Assembly (NCBI RefSeq): GCF_000716605.1
Contig: NZ_JNXE01000014.1
Location: 1 to 64,000 of the forward strand
Direction: 5' to 3'
From: Streptomyces sp. NRRL F-525
Lineage (GTDB): Bacteria > Actinomycetota > Actinomycetes > Streptomycetales > Streptomycetaceae
DNA length: 64,000 nt
Shown: piece after piece, positions 62,224-64,000 of the stretch
Position numbering within the stretch: the first letter of the stretch is position 1
Layout of the letters: each line of letters begins with the position of its first letter
Made by a program: the position numbers and the translations under genes
Notes under the pieces: generated by a model
Seen by the model: only the letters and a program-made list of their open reading frames with translations
What the model was told of the DNA's origin: nothing
The model's database searches: none

Positions 62224-63447
62224 ATGGCCGACCGCGTCACGGTGATCGGCTGGGACGGCTCTCCGCTGACCGCCGCGGCACGCTCCGCCCTCGCAGCCGC
62301 CACCCTGGTGGCCGGCGCCCCCCACCATCTCGCGCTCCCCGAGGTGTCGCAGCGCGCCGAGCGCATCCGCCTCGGCAGCGTGGCCCTCGCCGCCCGCCGG
62401 ATCGCCGGGCACCGCGGGACCGCGGTCGTGTTCGCCGACGGCGACCCCGGCTTCTTCGGAGTCGTACGGACCCTGCGCGACCCGGAGTTCGGCCTGGAGG
62501 TCGAGGTCGTCCCCGCGGTCTCCTCCGTGGCCGCCGCCTTCGCTCGGGCCGGGATGCCCTGGGACGACGCACAGGTGGTGGTCGCACACAGGCGCACCCT
62601 GCGACGCGCGGTGAACGTGTGCCGGGCCCACACAAAAGTCGCCGTCCTCACCTCACCGGGCGCCGGACCCGCCGAACTCGGCCTCCTCATGGAGGGCGTC
62701 CACCGCACCTTCGTCATCTGCGAGGAACTGGGCACCGAGCGCGAGCAGGTCACCGTCCTCACCTCCGACAAGGCCGCCGACCGCACCTGGCGCGACCCCA
62801 ACGTCGTCATCGTCATGGGCGGCCCGGTCGGCCCGACCGTCACGGGCACCACCGCCGAGGGCTGGATCGCCGGCCGCGACCCGTCCGCGGTCGCCCGCGG
62901 CTGGACCCTCCCCGCCGAGGCCTACGGCGGACAACTGGGCGAAGGGGAAACGGACTTGCTCCGCGCCGCCCAGCTCGCCCGCCTCGGCCCCCGCGTCGGA
63001 GACCTCGTGTGGGACATCGGCTGCGGCAGCGGCGCCTTCGCCATCGAGGCGGCCCGCGCCGGAGCCGCCGTCATCGCCGTCGACCGCGACACCCAGGCCT
63101 GCACCCGCACCGACTCCGCCGCACGCAGCTTCGGCGTGCACCTCCAGATCGTCCAGGGCGACGCCCCGCACATCCTGGAGAACCTCCCCGAACCTGACGT
63201 AGTACGGGTCGGCGGCGGGGGAGTGGCCGTCGTCTCCGCGGTCGCCGACCGGCGCCCGCAGCGCATCGTGGCGCACGCCTCCACCCGAGACGAGGCCGAA
63301 CTCGTCGGCCGCGACCTCACGGAGCACGGCTACCACGTGGAGTGCGCCCTCCTCCAGTCCGTCGAACTCGACACCAGGGCCTGGACGGAGACGGAACGGA
63401 GCGTCGCGTTCCTGCTCAGCGGCCTCCTTCCGGAGCGCGTTTCGTGA
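62224..63447 (+). CDS. cobL: Precorrin-6Y C5,15-methyltransferase (decarboxylating)
   Basis: 407 residues from ATG 62224 with CTGGAG upstream. The N-terminal half is a CobL/CbiE-type tetrapyrrole methylase (VTVIGWDGSPLTAAAR, AGAPHHLALPE, GDPGFFGVVRTL, VVPAVSSVAAAFARAG), and the C-terminal half is a CbiT-type SAM methyltransferase (VWDIGCGSGAFAIEAARAG). The bifunctional protein methylates C5 and C15 of precorrin-6Y and decarboxylates the acetate chain in the aerobic cobalamin pathway. It stands apart from other cob genes in view; the next gene downstream is unidentified. Confidence 0.95.
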   Translation: MADRVTVIGWDGSPLTAAARSALAAATLVAGAPHHLALPEVSQRAERIRLGSVALAARRIAGHRGTAVVFADGDPGFFGVVRTLRDPEFGLEVEVVPAVSSVAAAFARAGMPWDDAQVVVAHRRTLRRAVNVCRAHTKVAVLTSPGAGPAELGLLMEGVHRTFVICEELGTEREQVTVLTSDKAADRTWRDPNVVIVMGGPVGPTVTGTTAEGWIAGRDPSAVARGWTLPAEAYGGQLGEGETDLLRAAQLARLGPRVGDLVWDIGCGSGAFAIEAARAGAAVIAVDRDTQACTRTDSAARSFGVHLQIVQGDAPHILENLPEPDVVRVGGGGVAVVSAVADRRPQRIVAHASTRDEAELVGRDLTEHGYHVECALLQSVELDTRAWTETERSVAFLLSGLLPERVS

Positions 63448-63831
63448 CCCCTCGTACCGTCCCCGTGATCCTGTTGTCGTACTGCGCGCGGTAGGCTGGC
63501 GGACTGTTGTACCGCATCGGGTGACCCGGCACTTCGTTCGTCAATGTCCGGAAAACCCGCCCGTTTTGGGGTGAGTGTGGTACGGCGGAACCGGAGGACG
63601 CGCAACGTGGCGCAGTCCACAGCGGGCCGTCGCGGGTCAACCTGTCGCGACGGCCGAACGGCCGCGACAATGCCAGTCAATGGCTTTGTCGTCTAAATGG
63701 CTTTGTCGCCTTTTGACGTCGGGTCGTTCGTGCCGCTGGACAGGCACGCTCGTTCTCCACTGCGGGGCGGTCGGTGCGCCGTTCCCGGTGAGCGGGTCGT
63801 AGAAGCACTAACCGATGGGCGAGGGGTACGC
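63448..63831. other. Intergenic region after cobL with hairpin and direct repeat
   Basis: A bulged hairpin at 63643-63669 (TGTCGCGA...CGCGACA) may end cobL transcription. Two direct copies of AATGGCTTTGTCG (63679-63691 and 63696-63708, 17-bp step) follow. I looked for the B12-box of a cobalamin riboswitch and see none. A short ORF ATG 63815 overlaps the next start (MGEGYA, TGA) and is not supported. Confidence 0.4.
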
Positions 63832-64000
63832 ATGACCGACACCGGCCAGATCCCGGCCGAGGGGCTGCCGGAGAACGCAGGCATGGTGGAACAGCCAGGC
63901 GTTCCCGCGCACGGCGCGTACACCTACCTCTCCGAGACCACCGCCGAGGACGAAGACCTCCTGCTGCTCCCGGGCGCCCAGGGCGCTTGGGGCAACGAGG
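63832..64000 (+). CDS. Start of an unidentified gene, cut by the window end
   Basis: ATG 63832 with GAGGGG 7 nt upstream. The first 56 residues (MTDTGQIPAEGLPENAGMVE, then an acidic region with LLLLPGAQGAWGNE) are polar and disordered-looking, with strong codon bias. I cannot name it from this part. In Streptomyces a long disordered N-terminal extension on a cobalamin-pathway enzyme such as CobT would fit next to cobL, but that is a guess. Confidence 0.6.
   Translation, partial: MTDTGQIPAEGLPENAGMVEQPGVPAHGAYTYLSETTAEDEDLLLLPGAQGAWGNE

Noticed and set aside
63448..63831. Cobalamin riboswitch before the gene after cobL
   Set aside because: No B12-box or the expected conserved core can be found by eye; only a hairpin and a short direct repeat are present.

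Overview
The window reads as chromosomal DNA of a Streptomyces or a very close relative. It is very GC-rich, third codon positions are almost all G or C, GTG and TTG starts are frequent, genes commonly join by ATGA or GTGA overlaps, and the family content (NsdA-like regulator, DUF6461, DUF6314, SseB, mycosin-type protease, Tat-exported GlpQ-like esterase) is typical of the genus. About 65 protein genes, two leader peptides and three broken genes can be supported. I see no rRNA, tRNA, CRISPR array or intact insertion sequence.

Layout. (1) 1-4.4 kb: a truncated membrane protein coupled to a type VII-type mycosin protease, a class A beta-lactamase-fold serine hydrolase, an SseB-domain protein and a DUF1844 protein. 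(2) 4.4-12.3 kb: the translation block infC-rpmI-rplT, an SpoU-type rRNA methyltransferase, an orphan PAS histidine kinase and pheS-pheT. The infC leader has a 19-codon leader peptide, a Rho-independent attenuator and a probable AUC start codon. (3) 12.4-29.7 kb: regulators and metabolic genes (SpoIIE-type phosphatase, NsdA-like regulator, NUDIX, 3-hydroxyacyl-CoA dehydrogenase, secreted glycosyl hydrolases including a GH51 arabinofuranosidase, EamA exporter/MocR pair, MerR-CMD pair, TMEM175-like channel). (4) 29.7-33.6 kb: a probable acquired or decaying segment with a TetR remnant, a cytochrome P450 translationally paired with an enoyl-CoA hydratase, and a broken zinc-ribbon ORF. (5) 33.6-38.6 kb: the argCJBDR operon, with argH separately at 47.9 kb; both have ArgR-type operators on strong promoters. 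(6) 38.6-45.9 kb: an unusual redox locus with an ApbE flavin transferase, two FMN-binding exported proteins and two ferric-reductase-like transmembrane oxidoreductases, divergent from an OmpR-type two-component system. (7) 46-57.5 kb: L,D-transpeptidase, a secreted protein with an internally duplicated domain, aldo/keto reductase, TetR/MFS pair, acyltransferase, a PHO-box-preceded GlpQ-like esterase, a sigma factor, acetyltransferase and membrane proteins. (8) 57.5-64 kb: a methionine ABC transporter (metN-metI-metQ-metQ) behind a Cys/Met-rich leader peptide, then cobL and the start of an unidentified gene.

The best candidate for an under-described system is the flavinylated electron-transfer locus (38.6-45.9 kb). 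Its two reductase/FMN-carrier pairs share one flavin transferase and sit beside a dedicated two-component system. A second cross-cutting signal is a dispersed intergenic repeat: seven copies in 64 kb share a perfect 20-nt core, and one copy has become the coding tail of a phosphatase gene.
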